From positions 62,001-126,000 of the forward strand of contig NZ_JAJQTQ010000007.1 of assembly GCF_029081005.1 (NCBI RefSeq): a stretch of 64,000 nt of DNA, in the 5' to 3' direction. The position numbers were made by a program, and so were the translations under genes. The stretch comes from Halomonas elongata. GTDB taxonomy: Bacteria > Pseudomonadota > Gammaproteobacteria > Pseudomonadales > Halomonadaceae. Under the pieces are notes generated by a model that worked only from the letters and a program-made list of their open reading frames with translations, made no database searches and was not told the origin of the DNA. Positions 1 through 10,900 of the stretch are shown here, piece by piece. Every line of letters begins with the position of its first letter. The stretch's first letter is position 1.

Positions 1-1411
<1,411 letters not shown>

Positions 1412-1456
1412 CCCTCAACCGCCGTCAACGCCATGTCATCACGGAGCCCAGGGCCC

Positions 1457-2917
1457 ATGCACGATAAGACATTGACCGAACTCGCCGCCGGCTTGCGCGC
1501 CGGCGAGTTCTCCAGCCGCGAGCTGACCCAGGATCTGCTCGGGCGCATCGACCGTCTGGACGGTCGTCTCAACAGTTTCATCACCGTGACCGCCGATCAG
1601 GCCCTGGCCACCGCCGACCAGGCCGATGCCACCCGCGCCGCCGGCGAGGCCGGCCCGCTGACCGGCCTGCCCCTGGCACTGAAGGACATCTTCTGCACTC
1701 GGGACGTCAAGACCAGCTGCGGTTCACGCATGCTCGACAACTTCGCCGCCCCCTACGACGCCGGTATCGTGGAAAGGCTCGCCAACGCCGGCACCGTGAG
1801 CCTCGGCAAGACCAACATGGACGAGTTCGCCATGGGCTCGTCCAACGAGAACAGTTTCTATGGCCCGGTGAAGAATCCCTGGGACTTCGACGCCGTGCCC
1901 GGTGGATCGTCGGGGGGCAGCGCCGCCGCCGTGGCCGCGGGCCTGGTGCCTGCCGCCATGGGCACCGACACCGGCGGCTCGATCCGCCAGCCCGCGGCCT
2001 TCTGCGGCATCACCGGCCTCAAGCCCACCTACGGGCGAGTGTCGCGCTACGGCATGATCGCCTATGCTTCCAGCCTCGATCAGGCCGGCCCCATGGCCCG
2101 CAGCGCCGAGGACTGCGCCCATCTGCTCGGCGCCGTCGCCGGCCATGATGTGCGCGATTCCACCTGCGTGGCACGCGGCGTTCCGGACTATGCCGCCGAC
2201 CTCGACGCCCCGCTGAGCGGCCTCAAGATCGGCCTGCCCACCGAGTACTTCGGCGACGGCCTCGACCCGGCGGTAGCAAGCGCCGTGCGCGAGGCGATCA
2301 AGGTCTACGAATCGCTGGGCGCCACGGTGATGGATGTCAGCCTGCCGCACACTCATTACGCCATCCCGGCCTACTACGTCATCGCGCCGGCGGAAGCGTC
2401 TTCCAACCTGTCACGCTATGACGGCGTGCGCTTCGGCCACCGCTGCGAGGATCCGACCGACCTTGTCGATCTCTACAAGCGCAGCCGTGCCGAGGGCTTC
2501 GGCGAAGAGGTCAAGCGGCGCATCCTGATCGGCACCCACACCCTCTCCGAGGGCTTCTTCGACGCCTATTACAAGAAGGCTCAGCAGGTTCGGCGACTGA
2601 TTCGCCAGGACTTCCTCGACGCCTTCGACGAGGTCGACGTGTTGATGGGGCCGGCGTCGCCGACTCCCGCCTTCGACCTGGGAGCCAACAAGGACCCCGT
2701 GTCGATGTATCTGCAGGACATCTACACCATCGCCGTGAACCTGGCCGGCATCCCCGGCATCAGCGTGCCCGCCGGCTTCTCCGGCAACCGCCCCATCGGC
2801 CTGCAGATCCTCGGCACCCACTTCGCCGAGGCACGACTGCTCAACGTTGCCCATCAGTTCCAGCAAGCCACCGACTGGCACCTGCGCCGCCCCGCCTTCG
2901 CCGAGGAGTCCGCCTGA
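1457..2917 (+). CDS. gatA: Glutamyl/aspartyl-tRNA amidotransferase subunit A
   Basis: Amidase-signature subunit that hydrolyses glutamine and feeds ammonia to GatB. From the ATG at 1457 the protein is 486 aa. The Ser-cisSer-Lys triad is visible as K76 (in LALKDIF), S151 (in GGSSGGSAA) and S175 (in [11 protein letters not shown]). An upstream in-frame ATG at 1433 is possible, but 1457 has a GGAG ribosome site about 9 bases ahead and starts like other GatA proteins (MHDKTLTEL). The stop overlaps the gatB start as ATGA, so translation is probably coupled. Confidence 0.96.
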   Translation: MHDKTLTELAAGLRAGEFSSRELTQDLLGRIDRLDGRLNSFITVTADQALATADQADATRAAGEAGPLTGLPLALKDIFCTRDVKTSCGSRMLDNFAAPYDAGIVERLANAGTVSLGKTNMDEFAMGSSNENSFYGPVKNPWDFDAVPGGSSGGSAAAVAAGLVPAAMGTDTGGSIRQPAAFCGITGLKPTYGRVSRYGMIAYASSLDQAGPMARSAEDCAHLLGAVAGHDVRDSTCVARGVPDYAADLDAPLSGLKIGLPTEYFGDGLDPAVASAVREAIKVYESLGATVMDVSLPHTHYAIPAYYVIAPAEASSNLSRYDGVRFGHRCEDPTDLVDLYKRSRAEGFGEEVKRRILIGTHTLSEGFFDAYYKKAQQVRRLIRQDFLDAFDEVDVLMGPASPTPAFDLGANKDPVSMYLQDIYTIAVNLAGIPGISVPAGFSGNRPIGLQILGTHFAEARLLNVAHQFQQATDWHLRRPAFAEESA

Positions 2918-4371
2918 TGCAATGGGAAACCGTGATCGGCCTGGAGGTCCACGTCCAGCTCGCCACCCGCTCGAAGATCTTCTCCGGTGCCTCTACGGCC
3001 TTCGGCGCCGAACCCAACAGCCAGGCCTGCGCCGTGGACCTGGGCCTGCCCGGCGTGCTGCCGGTGCTCAACGAGCAGGCGGTGGCCATGGCCGTGCAGT
3101 TCGGCCTCGGCATCCACGCCGAGATTCCCGAGGTCTCGGTCTTCGATCGCAAGAACTACTTCTATCCGGACCTGCCCAAGGGCTATCAGACCAGCCAGAT
3201 GTATCAGCCCATCGTCGGGCCAGGCGAGGTGGAGATCACCCTGGACGAGGGCGCCACCAAGCGCATCCGGGTACACCATGCCCACCTCGAGGAAGACGCC
3301 GGCAAGTCGCTCCATGAAGACTTCCACGGCATGACCGGTATCGACCTCAACCGGGCCGGCACACCGCTGCTGGAGATCGTCTCCGAGCCGGACATGCGCA
3401 GCGCCAAGGAAGCGGCCGCCTACCTCAAGGCGATCCATTCGATTGTCACTTATCTGGGAATTTCCGACGGCAACATGGCCGAGGGCTCGATGCGCTGCGA
3501 CGTCAACGTCTCGGTACGCCCCGCGGGTCAGGAGGCCTTCGGGACGCGCGCCGAGATCAAGAACGTCAACTCCTTCCGTTTCGTCGAGCGCGCCATCGAA
3601 TTCGAGGTCGAGCGCCAGATCGAGCTGATCGAAGACGGCGGCGAGGTGGTGCAGGAGACCCGCCTCTTCGACCCCGAGGCCGACGAGACCCGCAGCATGC
3701 GCACCAAGGAGGAAGCCAACGACTACCGGTACTTCCCCTGCCCCGACCTGCTGCCGGTGGTGCTCGATCAGGCCTACGTCGACCACCTGCGCGACACCCT
3801 GCCGGAACTGCCGGCCGACAAGCGCGCCCGCTTCGAGAACGAATTCGGGCTGTCGGCCTACGACGCCGGCGTGCTCTCGGCAAGCCGCGCCATGGCCGAG
3901 TATTTCGAACGGGTCAAGGAGGTCTGCGGCGACGCCAAGCAAGCCGCCAACTGGGTGCAGGGCGAACTCTCCGGCGCCCTGAACCGTGAGGGCCTGACCA
4001 TCGCCGACAGCCCGGTCTCCGCCGACCGGCTCGGCGAACTGATCGTTCGAGTGCTGGACGACACCATCAACGGCAAGGCCGCCAAGCAGGTCTTCCAGGC
4101 ACTGTGGCACGGCGAAGGTGACTCGGCCGACGCCATCATCGAGGCCAAGGGCCTCAAGCAGGTCACCGACACCGGCGCCATCGAGTCGATGATCGACCAG
4201 GTGATCGAGGACAGTCCGGTCCAGGTGGCCCAGTATCGCGACGCCGAACCGGAAAAGCGCGGCAAGATGATCGGCTATTTCGTGGGACAGGTGATGAAGG
4301 CCTCCCGGGGCACCGCCAACCCGCAGCAGGTCAATGCCATGCTGAAGGACAAGCTCGATGCCTTGTGCTGA
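2917..4371 (+). CDS. gatB: Glutamyl/aspartyl-tRNA amidotransferase subunit B
   Basis: Kinase/transamidase subunit that phosphorylates the mischarged tRNA and amidates it with ammonia from GatA. 484 aa, normal length. N-terminal [13 protein letters not shown], the motif [20 protein letters not shown] and a C-terminal YqeY-like helical tail (about 330-480, ending [12 protein letters not shown]) are all present. The start overlaps gatA by one base. The last 14 bases before the stop also overlap possible upstream starts of the next gene, but the better start of that gene is beyond the stop. Confidence 0.96.
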   Translation: MQWETVIGLEVHVQLATRSKIFSGASTAFGAEPNSQACAVDLGLPGVLPVLNEQAVAMAVQFGLGIHAEIPEVSVFDRKNYFYPDLPKGYQTSQMYQPIVGPGEVEITLDEGATKRIRVHHAHLEEDAGKSLHEDFHGMTGIDLNRAGTPLLEIVSEPDMRSAKEAAAYLKAIHSIVTYLGISDGNMAEGSMRCDVNVSVRPAGQEAFGTRAEIKNVNSFRFVERAIEFEVERQIELIEDGGEVVQETRLFDPEADETRSMRTKEEANDYRYFPCPDLLPVVLDQAYVDHLRDTLPELPADKRARFENEFGLSAYDAGVLSASRAMAEYFERVKEVCGDAKQAANWVQGELSGALNREGLTIADSPVSADRLGELIVRVLDDTINGKAAKQVFQALWHGEGDSADAIIEAKGLKQVTDTGAIESMIDQVIEDSPVQVAQYRDAEPEKRGKMIGYFVGQVMKASRGTANPQQVNAMLKDKLDALC

Positions 4372-4393
4372 GGCGATGACCGAGGAAGACACC

Positions 4394-4945
4394 ATGGCAG
4401 ACGACGTCGGCGCGCGACTGCGCGCCCTTCGCAACCTCAGGGATATTTCCCAGCGCGAACTGGCCAAGCGCTGCGGTGTGACCCACTCCAGCCTGTCGCT
4501 GATCGAGCAGGGCAAGGTCAGTCCCTCGGTGAGCTCGCTGAAGAAGATTCTCGATGCCATCCCCATGAGCGTCGGCGACTTCTTCACCATGGATCTGGAG
4601 AGCCGCGATCAGGTGTTCTACTCGGCGGAAGAACTTGCCGATGTGGGCAGCGGCGATGTCGTCTACAAGCTGGTCGGCGCCAACCGCGCCAGTCGCGCCC
4701 TGGGCTTCATGATCGAGACCTACCCCCCGGGCGCCGATACCGGCCGCGAGATGATCGCTCACCAGGGCGAGGAAGCCGGCGTGGTGCTGGAGGGCGAGAT
4801 CGAGATCACCATCGGTGCCGAGACCCGAGTGCTCGGTACCGGCGAGGCCTATTACTTCGACACCAATGTGCCCCACCGCTTCCGCAACATCGGCAAGGCA
4901 TCCTGTCGCCTGGTCAGCTGCGCCACCCCCGCGCGCAGCTTCTGA
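4394..4945 (+). CDS. puuR: PuuR-type XRE/cupin transcriptional regulator
   Basis: 183-aa regulator with an N-terminal helix-turn-helix of the XRE class (about 8-62, RELAKRCGVTHSSLSLIEQG) and a C-terminal cupin (about 105-180, HQGEEAGVVLEGEIEITIG). It resembles E. coli PuuR, the putrescine-responsive repressor of puu genes, along its whole length. The ATG at 4394 is preferred over 4358 and 4376 because GAGGAA at 4382-4387 sits 6 bases ahead. It lies 22 bases after gatB but belongs functionally with the puu genes downstream; a strong terminator follows. The likely target is the palindrome at 9127-9152 (inference). Confidence 0.85.
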   Translation: MADDVGARLRALRNLRDISQRELAKRCGVTHSSLSLIEQGKVSPSVSSLKKILDAIPMSVGDFFTMDLESRDQVFYSAEELADVGSGDVVYKLVGANRASRALGFMIETYPPGADTGREMIAHQGEEAGVVLEGEIEITIGAETRVLGTGEAYYFDTNVPHRFRNIGKASCRLVSCATPARSF

Positions 4946-4961
4946 GCCCCTGGCCATTCCA

Positions 4962-5003
4962 CGGGCCGAGCCGCCAGCCCGGCGGTTCGGCCCGCCTTGT
5001 TTT
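4962..5003 (+). terminator. Rho-independent terminator after puuR
   Basis: Stem 4962-4975 pairs with 4981-4994 (14 bp with one G-U) around a 5-base loop, followed by CCTTGTTTT. It ends the gatCAB-puuR direction of transcription. Confidence 0.8.
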
Positions 5004-5064
5004 GACAGCCTCCTGCAGTGATGGGAATATCTGGAAACATTTTCCAAATGTTTGAGGGTCCAAC

Positions 5065-5274
5065 ATGCCGATCGTCAATATCCAGCTGATCGAGGGGCGC
5101 ACCCCGGAGCAGAAGGAAGCCTTGATCGAGAAGGTTACCGCCGCCTGTGTCGAGTCCATCGACTGCACGCCGGAGAGCGTGCGTATTTTGCTCTCCGACG
5201 TCGCCACCCAGGACTTCGGCGTCGCCGGCGAGTCGGTCGCCAAGCGCCGCGCCGCCAAGGCACCGGCCTCCTGA
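5065..5274 (+). CDS. 4-oxalocrotonate tautomerase family protein
   Basis: 69-aa protein starting MPIVNIQLIEGRTPEQKEAL, the signature of the 4-OT/tautomerase superfamily in which the mature N-terminal Pro (residue 2 before Met removal) is the general base. Length fits the short 4-OT class. It sits alone between two terminators, between puuR and the convergent puuC. No meta-cleavage pathway genes are nearby, so its substrate cannot be named; many such small tautomerases are of unknown role. A TTTCCAAATG context and weak G-rich stretch precede the start. Confidence 0.85.
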   Translation: MPIVNIQLIEGRTPEQKEALIEKVTAACVESIDCTPESVRILLSDVATQDFGVAGESVAKRRAAKAPAS

Positions 5275-5290
5275 CCGAGCCTCCGACACG

Positions 5291-5327
5291 AAAAGGCCGA
5301 CCGCGGTTCGCCACGGCCGGCCTTTTT
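5291..5327. terminator. Bidirectional terminator between tautomerase and puuC
   Basis: A near-perfect hairpin: A-rich left arm 5291-5306 (AAAAGGCCG...) and right arm 5311-5327 (...CGGCCTTTTT) with a TTCG loop. The A-tract and T-tract flanks let it serve both the plus-strand tautomerase gene and the minus-strand puuC. Confidence 0.85.
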
Positions 5328-5352
5328 ACATCGCGCTCCGGCGTCTCACGCC

Positions 5353-6891
5353 TCACACTGCCAGCGTCATCCATACGCTCTTCAGATCGGAGTACTCCTC
5401 CAGCGAGTGGTGAGACTTGTCGCGGCCGTTGCCCGACTGCTTGACGCCGCCGAAGGGCACCGTCTGGTCCATGTCCGCCCAGTTGTTGACGAACACCTGG
5501 CCCGAGCGCAGCCGCCGGGTGACGCGCATGATGCGGTCGATGTCCTGGCTCCACAGGCCCGCCGCCAGGCCATAGTCGCTGTCGTTGGCCAGCCGCACGG
5601 CCTCTTCCTCGGTGTCGAAGCCGAACACCGCCAGCACCGGCCCGAAGATCTCCTCGCGGCCGATGGCCATGCCGTCGGTGACGCCGTCGAACACCGTCGG
5701 CCCGATAAACAGCCCCTTGCCCTCGACCTGGGTGGCCTCGCCGCCGGCGCGCAGGGTCGCGCCCTCCGCCACGCCGCGGCGGATATAGTCGAGCACCCGC
5801 TCGTGCTGGGCCTGGTCGACCATGGCGCCCATAAAGCTGTCCGGGTCCAAGGGGTCGCCGGGCTGCATGCGCTCGGCGGCGGCCAGTACCTTGTCGACGA
5901 AGGCCTCGCGAATCGTATTCTCGACCAGCAGCCGCGAGCCGGCGATGCACACCTCGCCCTGATTGTGGAAGATCGCCGCCGCGGCATGCTCGGCCACCCG
6001 GTCCAGGTCCTTGCAGTCGGCGAAGATCACATTCGGGCTCTTGCCGCCGCACTCCAGGAACACTTTCTTGAGGTTCGACTGGCCGGCGTACTGCATCAGC
6101 TGCTTGCCGACCCCGGTGGAGCCGGTAAAGGCCAGGCAGTCGACGTCCATCGACAGCGCCAGCGCCTTGCCCACGGTGTGGCCGAAGCCTGGCAGCACCT
6201 GGAAGACGCCGCGCGACAGGCCGGCCTCGCGGGTCAGTTCCGCCAGACGCAGCGCCGAGAGCGGCGACTTCTCGGAGGGCTTGAGGATGACGCTGTTGCC
6301 GGCGGCCAGCGCCGGGCCGATCTTCCAGGCGGTCATCATCAGCGGGAAGTTCCAGGGCACGATGGAGGCCACCACACCGAGCGGCTCGCGCATCACCAGT
6401 CCCAGGCTCTCCTCGCCGGTGGGCGCGACTTCGCCGTAGAGCTTGTCGATGGACTCGGCATGGTGACGAATGCAGCCGATGGCACCGGCCATGTCGCCCA
6501 GCGAACTATTCACCGGCTTGCCCATGTCCAGGCTGTCGAGCAGCGCCAGCTCGTGCTGGTTGGCCTCCATCAGCTCGGCGAGCTTGAGCAACACGGCCTT
6601 GCGACCGGCCGGGGAACGCCGCGACCACTCGCCGCTCTCGAAGGCGCGTCGGGCCGCGGCCACCGCCGCCTCCGCATCGGCGGCGTCGCAGCTGGCCACC
6701 TCGGCGAGCGTCTCGCCGGTGGCCGGATTGACGGTCGTGAAGGTTGCGCCGCCGGCGGCGTCGACGAAGGCGTCGTCGATATAGGCGCGGGTCTCGAGAC
6801 GCTGCTCGGTCGTCAGGCGCTTGGCCAGCACCTGCCAGTCGGCCAGGGTTTCGGGAATCGGAGTTTCGGGTGTCGAGAGTGGCATGGTCAT
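5353..6891 (-). CDS. puuC: Gamma-glutamyl-gamma-aminobutyraldehyde dehydrogenase
   Basis: NAD(P)-dependent aldehyde dehydrogenase, 512 aa, of the PuuC/KauB type; it oxidises gamma-glutamyl-aminobutyraldehyde (or aminobutyraldehyde) to the acid. Visible: N181 in PWNFPL, E280 in FLECGGKSP and the nucleophile C315 in QGEVCIAG. The ATG at 6891 has GAGGAG 8 bases upstream and overlaps the stop of the upstream aminotransferase gene as ATGA. Last gene of the minus-strand run puuD-spuC-puuC. Substrate inferred from context; the ALDH fold itself is certain. Confidence 0.92.
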   Translation of the reverse strand: MTMPLSTPETPIPETLADWQVLAKRLTTEQRLETRAYIDDAFVDAAGGATFTTVNPATGETLAEVASCDAADAEAAVAAARRAFESGEWSRRSPAGRKAVLLKLAELMEANQHELALLDSLDMGKPVNSSLGDMAGAIGCIRHHAESIDKLYGEVAPTGEESLGLVMREPLGVVASIVPWNFPLMMTAWKIGPALAAGNSVILKPSEKSPLSALRLAELTREAGLSRGVFQVLPGFGHTVGKALALSMDVDCLAFTGSTGVGKQLMQYAGQSNLKKVFLECGGKSPNVIFADCKDLDRVAEHAAAAIFHNQGEVCIAGSRLLVENTIREAFVDKVLAAAERMQPGDPLDPDSFMGAMVDQAQHERVLDYIRRGVAEGATLRAGGEATQVEGKGLFIGPTVFDGVTDGMAIGREEIFGPVLAVFGFDTEEEAVRLANDSDYGLAAGLWSQDIDRIMRVTRRLRSGQVFVNNWADMDQTVPFGGVKQSGNGRDKSHHSLEEYSDLKSVWMTLAV

Positions 6892-8273
6892 GCGGTTGGC
6901 TCCTCTTGCCTATGCGGTGCGTGCATCAGCCGGCGGGCGGTCTCGTCCAGAGCCCGGCGCGCCAGTTCCACCAGCTCGTCGATGTCTTCGCGGCGGATCA
7001 CCAGCGGCGGCGCAATGATCATGGTATCTCCTACGGAGCGCATCACCAGGCCGTTCTCGAAACACAGGTCGCGACACAGGTTGCCGGCGCCCAGCGATTT
7101 GTCGAAGCGTTGTCCGGATGTCTTGTCGACGACCAGTTCCAGAGCGCCCATCAGTCCCAGGGAGCGCGCCTCGCCAACGATCGGGTGATCGGCCAGGCTG
7201 GCCCAGCGCTCGGCCAGATAGGGGCCGAGATCCTCGCGCACCCGATCCACCACGCCCTCGGCCTCGAGCAGTTCCAGGTTCCTGAGCGCCACGGCGGCGC
7301 AGACCGGGTGGCCGGAGTAGGTGAAACCGTGGAAGAATTCGCCCCCCTCTTCGACCAGCGTCTCGGCGACACGATCCCCGACCAGCACGCCGCCGATCGG
7401 CAGGTAACCCGACGACAAGCCCTTGGCAATCGGCATCAGGTCGGGCTCGAGGCCATAGTGCTGGCTGCCGAACCACTCGCCGAGGCGCCCGAAGCCGCAG
7501 ATCACCTCGTCGGCGACCAGCAGGATGTCGTATTTCGCCAGTACCGCCTTGACCGCCGGCCAGTAGCTCTCCGGCGGCATGATGGCACCCCCGGCACCCT
7601 GAACGGGCTCGGCGATGAAGGCCGCCACCTTGTCTTCGCCAAGCTCGAGGATCTTGTCCTCCAGCGCCGCGGCACACGCTCGGCCGAACGCCTCCGGCGA
7701 CATCGCCTGTCCCTCACCGAACCAGTAGGGCTGACGGATGTGGGCGATCCCGGGAACGCAGGGACCACCCTGGCCATGCATCGGCGCCATGCCGCCCAGG
7801 CTCATGCCGGCCACCGTGGATCCGTGGTAGCCATTCTCCCGGCCGATAACCCACTGCTTGTCGGGCCGCCCCTTCAACGCCCAATAGCGTCGTACCATGC
7901 GCAGCACGGTATCATTGGCCTCGGAGCCTGAGCCGGTGAAGAACACATGATTGATGTGCGCCGGCGCCAGATGACACAGCCGCTCGGCCAGCCGTACCGC
8001 CGGCGGATGCGTGGTCTTGAAGAAGCTGTTGTAGTACGGCAATTGCTCGAGCTGGGCGGTCGCCGCCTCGACCAGCTCGCGGCGACCATAGCCCAGATTC
8101 ACGCACCAGAGCCCCGCCATGCCGTCGAGAATGCGGTTGCCCTCACTGTCGTGGATGTAGACACCCTCGGCATGGGTCACAACACGGCTGCCTTCCTCGC
8201 CCAGCGCCTTGAAGTCAGTGAAAGGGTGCAGGTGATGGGCTCGATCCAGGGCCTGATAGTCTTGGGTCTGCAT
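6888..8273 (-). CDS. spuC: Putrescine/polyamine aminotransferase, class III (SpuC-like)
   Basis: PLP-dependent aminotransferase of 461 aa, closest in recognisable sequence to Pseudomonas SpuC (putrescine:pyruvate aminotransferase). Motifs: GSGSEANDT phosphate-binding segment (about 115), VADEVICGFGRLG with the PLP-contacting Asp (about 255), and the Schiff-base Lys in MPIAKGLSSGYLPIGG (about 285). The start at 8273 is preferred to 8321: GGAG lies 9 bases ahead and the protein then begins MQTQDYQALDRAHHLHPF like the family. It gives a glutamylation-free route from putrescine to aminobutyraldehyde, feeding the adjacent puuC. Confidence 0.88.
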   Translation of the reverse strand: MQTQDYQALDRAHHLHPFTDFKALGEEGSRVVTHAEGVYIHDSEGNRILDGMAGLWCVNLGYGRRELVEAATAQLEQLPYYNSFFKTTHPPAVRLAERLCHLAPAHINHVFFTGSGSEANDTVLRMVRRYWALKGRPDKQWVIGRENGYHGSTVAGMSLGGMAPMHGQGGPCVPGIAHIRQPYWFGEGQAMSPEAFGRACAAALEDKILELGEDKVAAFIAEPVQGAGGAIMPPESYWPAVKAVLAKYDILLVADEVICGFGRLGEWFGSQHYGLEPDLMPIAKGLSSGYLPIGGVLVGDRVAETLVEEGGEFFHGFTYSGHPVCAAVALRNLELLEAEGVVDRVREDLGPYLAERWASLADHPIVGEARSLGLMGALELVVDKTSGQRFDKSLGAGNLCRDLCFENGLVMRSVGDTMIIAPPLVIRREDIDELVELARRALDETARRLMHAPHRQEEPTA

Positions 8274-8317
8274 GTTGCGGTTCTCCATTCGCTGAAGGCT
8301 TTCTACCCGCCGAGGGC

Positions 8318-9085
8318 TCAAGCCGATGCCTCGACCGCCCGTTCCCGATACGCATCACAGGCCTTGGCGAACCCTCGGAAGATGGCGTCATGGAGCGGAT
8401 GCTCCCGGGGCTGCCACTCGGGATGCCACTGCACCGCCAGGGTGAACCCTTCGGCCTCGGTCACCGACACCGCCTCGACCAGCCCGTCGGGTGCCACCGC
8501 CTCGGTCGTGAGACCGTCGGCCAACCGATCGATCCCTTGCTGGTGCAACGAATTGACCCGTGAACAAGACGCCCCGACCAATCGCGACAAGATACCGCCC
8601 GGGCGGATCTCCAGATCATGCACCGGCGCATAACGCGTCATCTTGTCACCTTCGGGTTCCCGGTGATCGAGCTTGCCGGGCTGGTTCTGCACCGCCTGGT
8701 ACAGGCTGCCGCCGAGCGCCACGTTGATCTCCTGGAACCCCCGGCAGATACCCAGCAAGGGCAACCTGCGTTCCAGCGCCACCGACACCAGGGCCAGGGC
8801 GAGCGCATCGCGATCACGATCCGCCCGGGTATTTTCCGGGGCCCGCTCGGCCCCATAGCGCTGCGGGGCAACATTGGTATGGCTGCCGGTCAGCATCAGG
8901 CCGTCGAGCCGTGATACCAGGGCAGCGATCTCCGCCGGCGCGATGTCCTCCCAGACCGGCAGCATCACCGGTGCGAGCCCGTAGTTGCGCAGGGCGCTCA
9001 GGTACTTGTCGGTAACCATGTGCGACGGATGGCCTTCCACCTCGCGGCGACAGGCGATCACGCCCACCAGGGGTCGAGTCGGCAT
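8318..9085 (-). CDS. puuD: Gamma-glutamyl-GABA hydrolase, class I glutamine amidotransferase-like
   Basis: 255-aa peptidase C26 protein that releases GABA and glutamate from gamma-glutamyl-GABA, the last step of the Puu pathway. The nucleophile is C114 in LLGICRGFQEIN and the histidine is in VQWHPEWQ near residue 225. First gene of the run toward spuC and puuC; its end lies 44 bases from the preferred spuC start. The upstream 256-bp AT-rich gap is shared with puuA and holds operator-like palindromes. Confidence 0.93.
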   Translation of the reverse strand: MPTRPLVGVIACRREVEGHPSHMVTDKYLSALRNYGLAPVMLPVWEDIAPAEIAALVSRLDGLMLTGSHTNVAPQRYGAERAPENTRADRDRDALALALVSVALERRLPLLGICRGFQEINVALGGSLYQAVQNQPGKLDHREPEGDKMTRYAPVHDLEIRPGGILSRLVGASCSRVNSLHQQGIDRLADGLTTEAVAPDGLVEAVSVTEAEGFTLAVQWHPEWQPREHPLHDAIFRGFAKACDAYRERAVEASA

Positions 9086-9126
9086 GGCAGCCTCCTTGAT
9101 CGAATCGAGATCATGCTTGTTATGCT

Positions 9127-9152
9127 TTAATCAACATACACAGGTTGATTAA
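9127..9152. promoter_or_regulatory. 26-bp palindrome in the puuD-puuA divergent promoter
   Basis: Perfect inverted repeat TTAATCAAC (9127-9135) and GTTGATTAA (9144-9152) with an 8-base spacer, 42 bases from the puuD start. A matching half-site GTTGATT lies at 9289-9295 in front of puuA, inside the spacer of a candidate promoter (TTGACA 9274-9279, AAAGAT 9297-9302). A likely operator for the nearby PuuR-type repressor; that assignment is inference. Confidence 0.65.
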
Positions 9153-9341
9153 TCTTGCCAACTCTCGACAGACCGAATGCCGAAAACCTGATTATATCTC
9201 CATGATTTTACGAAAAATACCAAGAAAACGGAGGATCAGGGAGACAGGCAGAAGACAAGGTGACGTAAAAAATTTGACAACACGAAGAGTTGATTCAAAG
9301 ATGACAGCATCATCAATAACCAGACTCCAACAGGTGCCACC

Positions 9342-10718
9342 ATGTCACCCAACCCTGCCGACGAAGCCCGAGACTTCCTCGCGCGCCACCCCGACGTCGC
9401 CAGCGTCGACCTCCTGGTCAGCGACCTCAACGGCGTGCTGCGCGGCAAGCGCATTCCTCGGGACAATCTCGAGAAGGTCTACCGCGACGGCGTCAACCTG
9501 CCCGCCTCGGTCTTCGCCCTGGATATTCACGGCAACACCGTGGAAGAAACCGGGCTGGGGCTGGACAGCGGCGATGGCGACCGCGTCTGCCATCCGGTGC
9601 CGGGCACCCTGATGCCGAGCCCCTGGCTCCGTGACGGGCGGCAGGCCCAGTTGCTGATGACCATGGAGGAGGCCGACGGCAGCCCCTTCTTCGCGGATCC
9701 CCGTCAGGTGCTCGATCGAGTGCTGGAGCGCTTCCGGCACGCCGGACTGACACCGGTCGTAGCGGTGGAGCTCGAGTTCTACCTCGTCGATCGCCACCGC
9801 GACGAGCTGGGCATGATCCAGCCGCCGCTGTCACCGGTCAGCGGAGAACGCGCGACCCAGAGCCAGCTCTACTCGATCAACGAGCTCGATGAATACGCGG
9901 ACTTCCTCGAGGCGATCCACACCGCCGCCGAGAGCCAGGGGCTGCCCCTGGACACCGCCCTGAAGGAATGCGCACCGGGGCAGTTCGAGATCAACCTGCT
10001 CCATTGCGACGATGCCCTCGCCGCCTGTGACAGTGCCGTGCTGCTCAAGCGCCTGATCAAGGGGGTGGCCCTCAAGCATGACTTCGACGCCACCTTCATG
10101 GCCAAGCCTTACGGCACCGAGGCCGGCAACGGTACCCATGTGCATATCAGCCTGCTGGACCAGGCCGGTCGCAACGTCTTCGCCGCCGACGATGGAGCCC
10201 CCCTCGGCACCCCCGAACTCAAGCGCGCGGTGGCCGGCCTGCTCGAGACCATGCCCGCCTCGATGGGACTGCTCGCCCCCAACCTCAACGCCTTCAAGCG
10301 ATTCCAGCCCGGCCTCTACGTGCCCATGGCACCGACCTGGGGCTACGACAACCGCTCGGTGGCGATTCGCATCCCCTCCGGGGACAACCAGGCGCGACGC
10401 ATCGAGCATCGCGTCGCCGGCGCCGACGCCAACCCCTATCTGTTGATGGCGACCCTGCTCGCCGCCATCGATCACGGCCTTCACCATCACCTGACACCAC
10501 CGCCGGCGATCACCGGCAATGCCTATGACCAGGTCGCTCCCAGCCTGACCAACAGCTGGCGCCAGGCCCTGGACCTGCTGGAGCGCGACGACACCCTCGC
10601 CGAGGCGCTGGGCCCCGACTTCCTGCACGTCTTCGTCGCCAACCGCCGCGCCGAGCGTGATCAGGCCATGCAGTCCATCAGCAAGCTGGAATACGACTGG
10701 TACCTGCGCCACGTCTGA
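9342..10718 (+). CDS. puuA: Gamma-glutamylputrescine synthetase (PuuA), glutamine synthetase fold
   Basis: 458-aa ATP-dependent ligase joining glutamate to putrescine, first step of the Puu pathway. Along its length it matches the E. coli PuuA pattern: SVDLLVSDLNGVLRGKRIP, PASVFALDIHGNTVEE, metal-ligand VAVELEFYL (about 147), GNGTHVHIS (about 266) and APTWGYDNRSVAIRIP (about 327). The ATG at 9342 has AGGTG at 9332-9336. Divergent from puuD. A second, more distant ligase of the same fold lies at 25977-27344, so two specificities (for example putrescine and another amine) are likely. Confidence 0.92.
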   Translation: MSPNPADEARDFLARHPDVASVDLLVSDLNGVLRGKRIPRDNLEKVYRDGVNLPASVFALDIHGNTVEETGLGLDSGDGDRVCHPVPGTLMPSPWLRDGRQAQLLMTMEEADGSPFFADPRQVLDRVLERFRHAGLTPVVAVELEFYLVDRHRDELGMIQPPLSPVSGERATQSQLYSINELDEYADFLEAIHTAAESQGLPLDTALKECAPGQFEINLLHCDDALAACDSAVLLKRLIKGVALKHDFDATFMAKPYGTEAGNGTHVHISLLDQAGRNVFAADDGAPLGTPELKRAVAGLLETMPASMGLLAPNLNAFKRFQPGLYVPMAPTWGYDNRSVAIRIPSGDNQARRIEHRVAGADANPYLLMATLLAAIDHGLHHHLTPPPAITGNAYDQVAPSLTNSWRQALDLLERDDTLAEALGPDFLHVFVANRRAERDQAMQSISKLEYDWYLRHV

Positions 10719-10900
10719 TTTCCCAACCCAGGCTTCACCCCACGTTATCCCGACCGCCCGAGCGGCCGGGACAGGGGCCCATATGCCCTGACACCCCGCT
10801 TTCTTCATTCACCCAAAGGGACAGGCAAGATGACAACGACAACCTGTATCGCCTCGACAATTGCCAAGCGGCCGTCCTTCCGCGCCGAAGGAGGACGAGC

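Noticed and set aside
2854..4590. 578-codon minus-strand frame over gatB
   Set aside because: Antisense shadow of gatB with biased composition and no ribosome site.
5407..8633. Long plus-strand frames opposite puuC and spuC
   Set aside because: Shadows of enzymes with visible catalytic residues on the minus strand.
10745..10775. Terminator after puuA
   Set aside because: CCCG/CGGG complementarity exists but the stem is interrupted and no T-tract follows.
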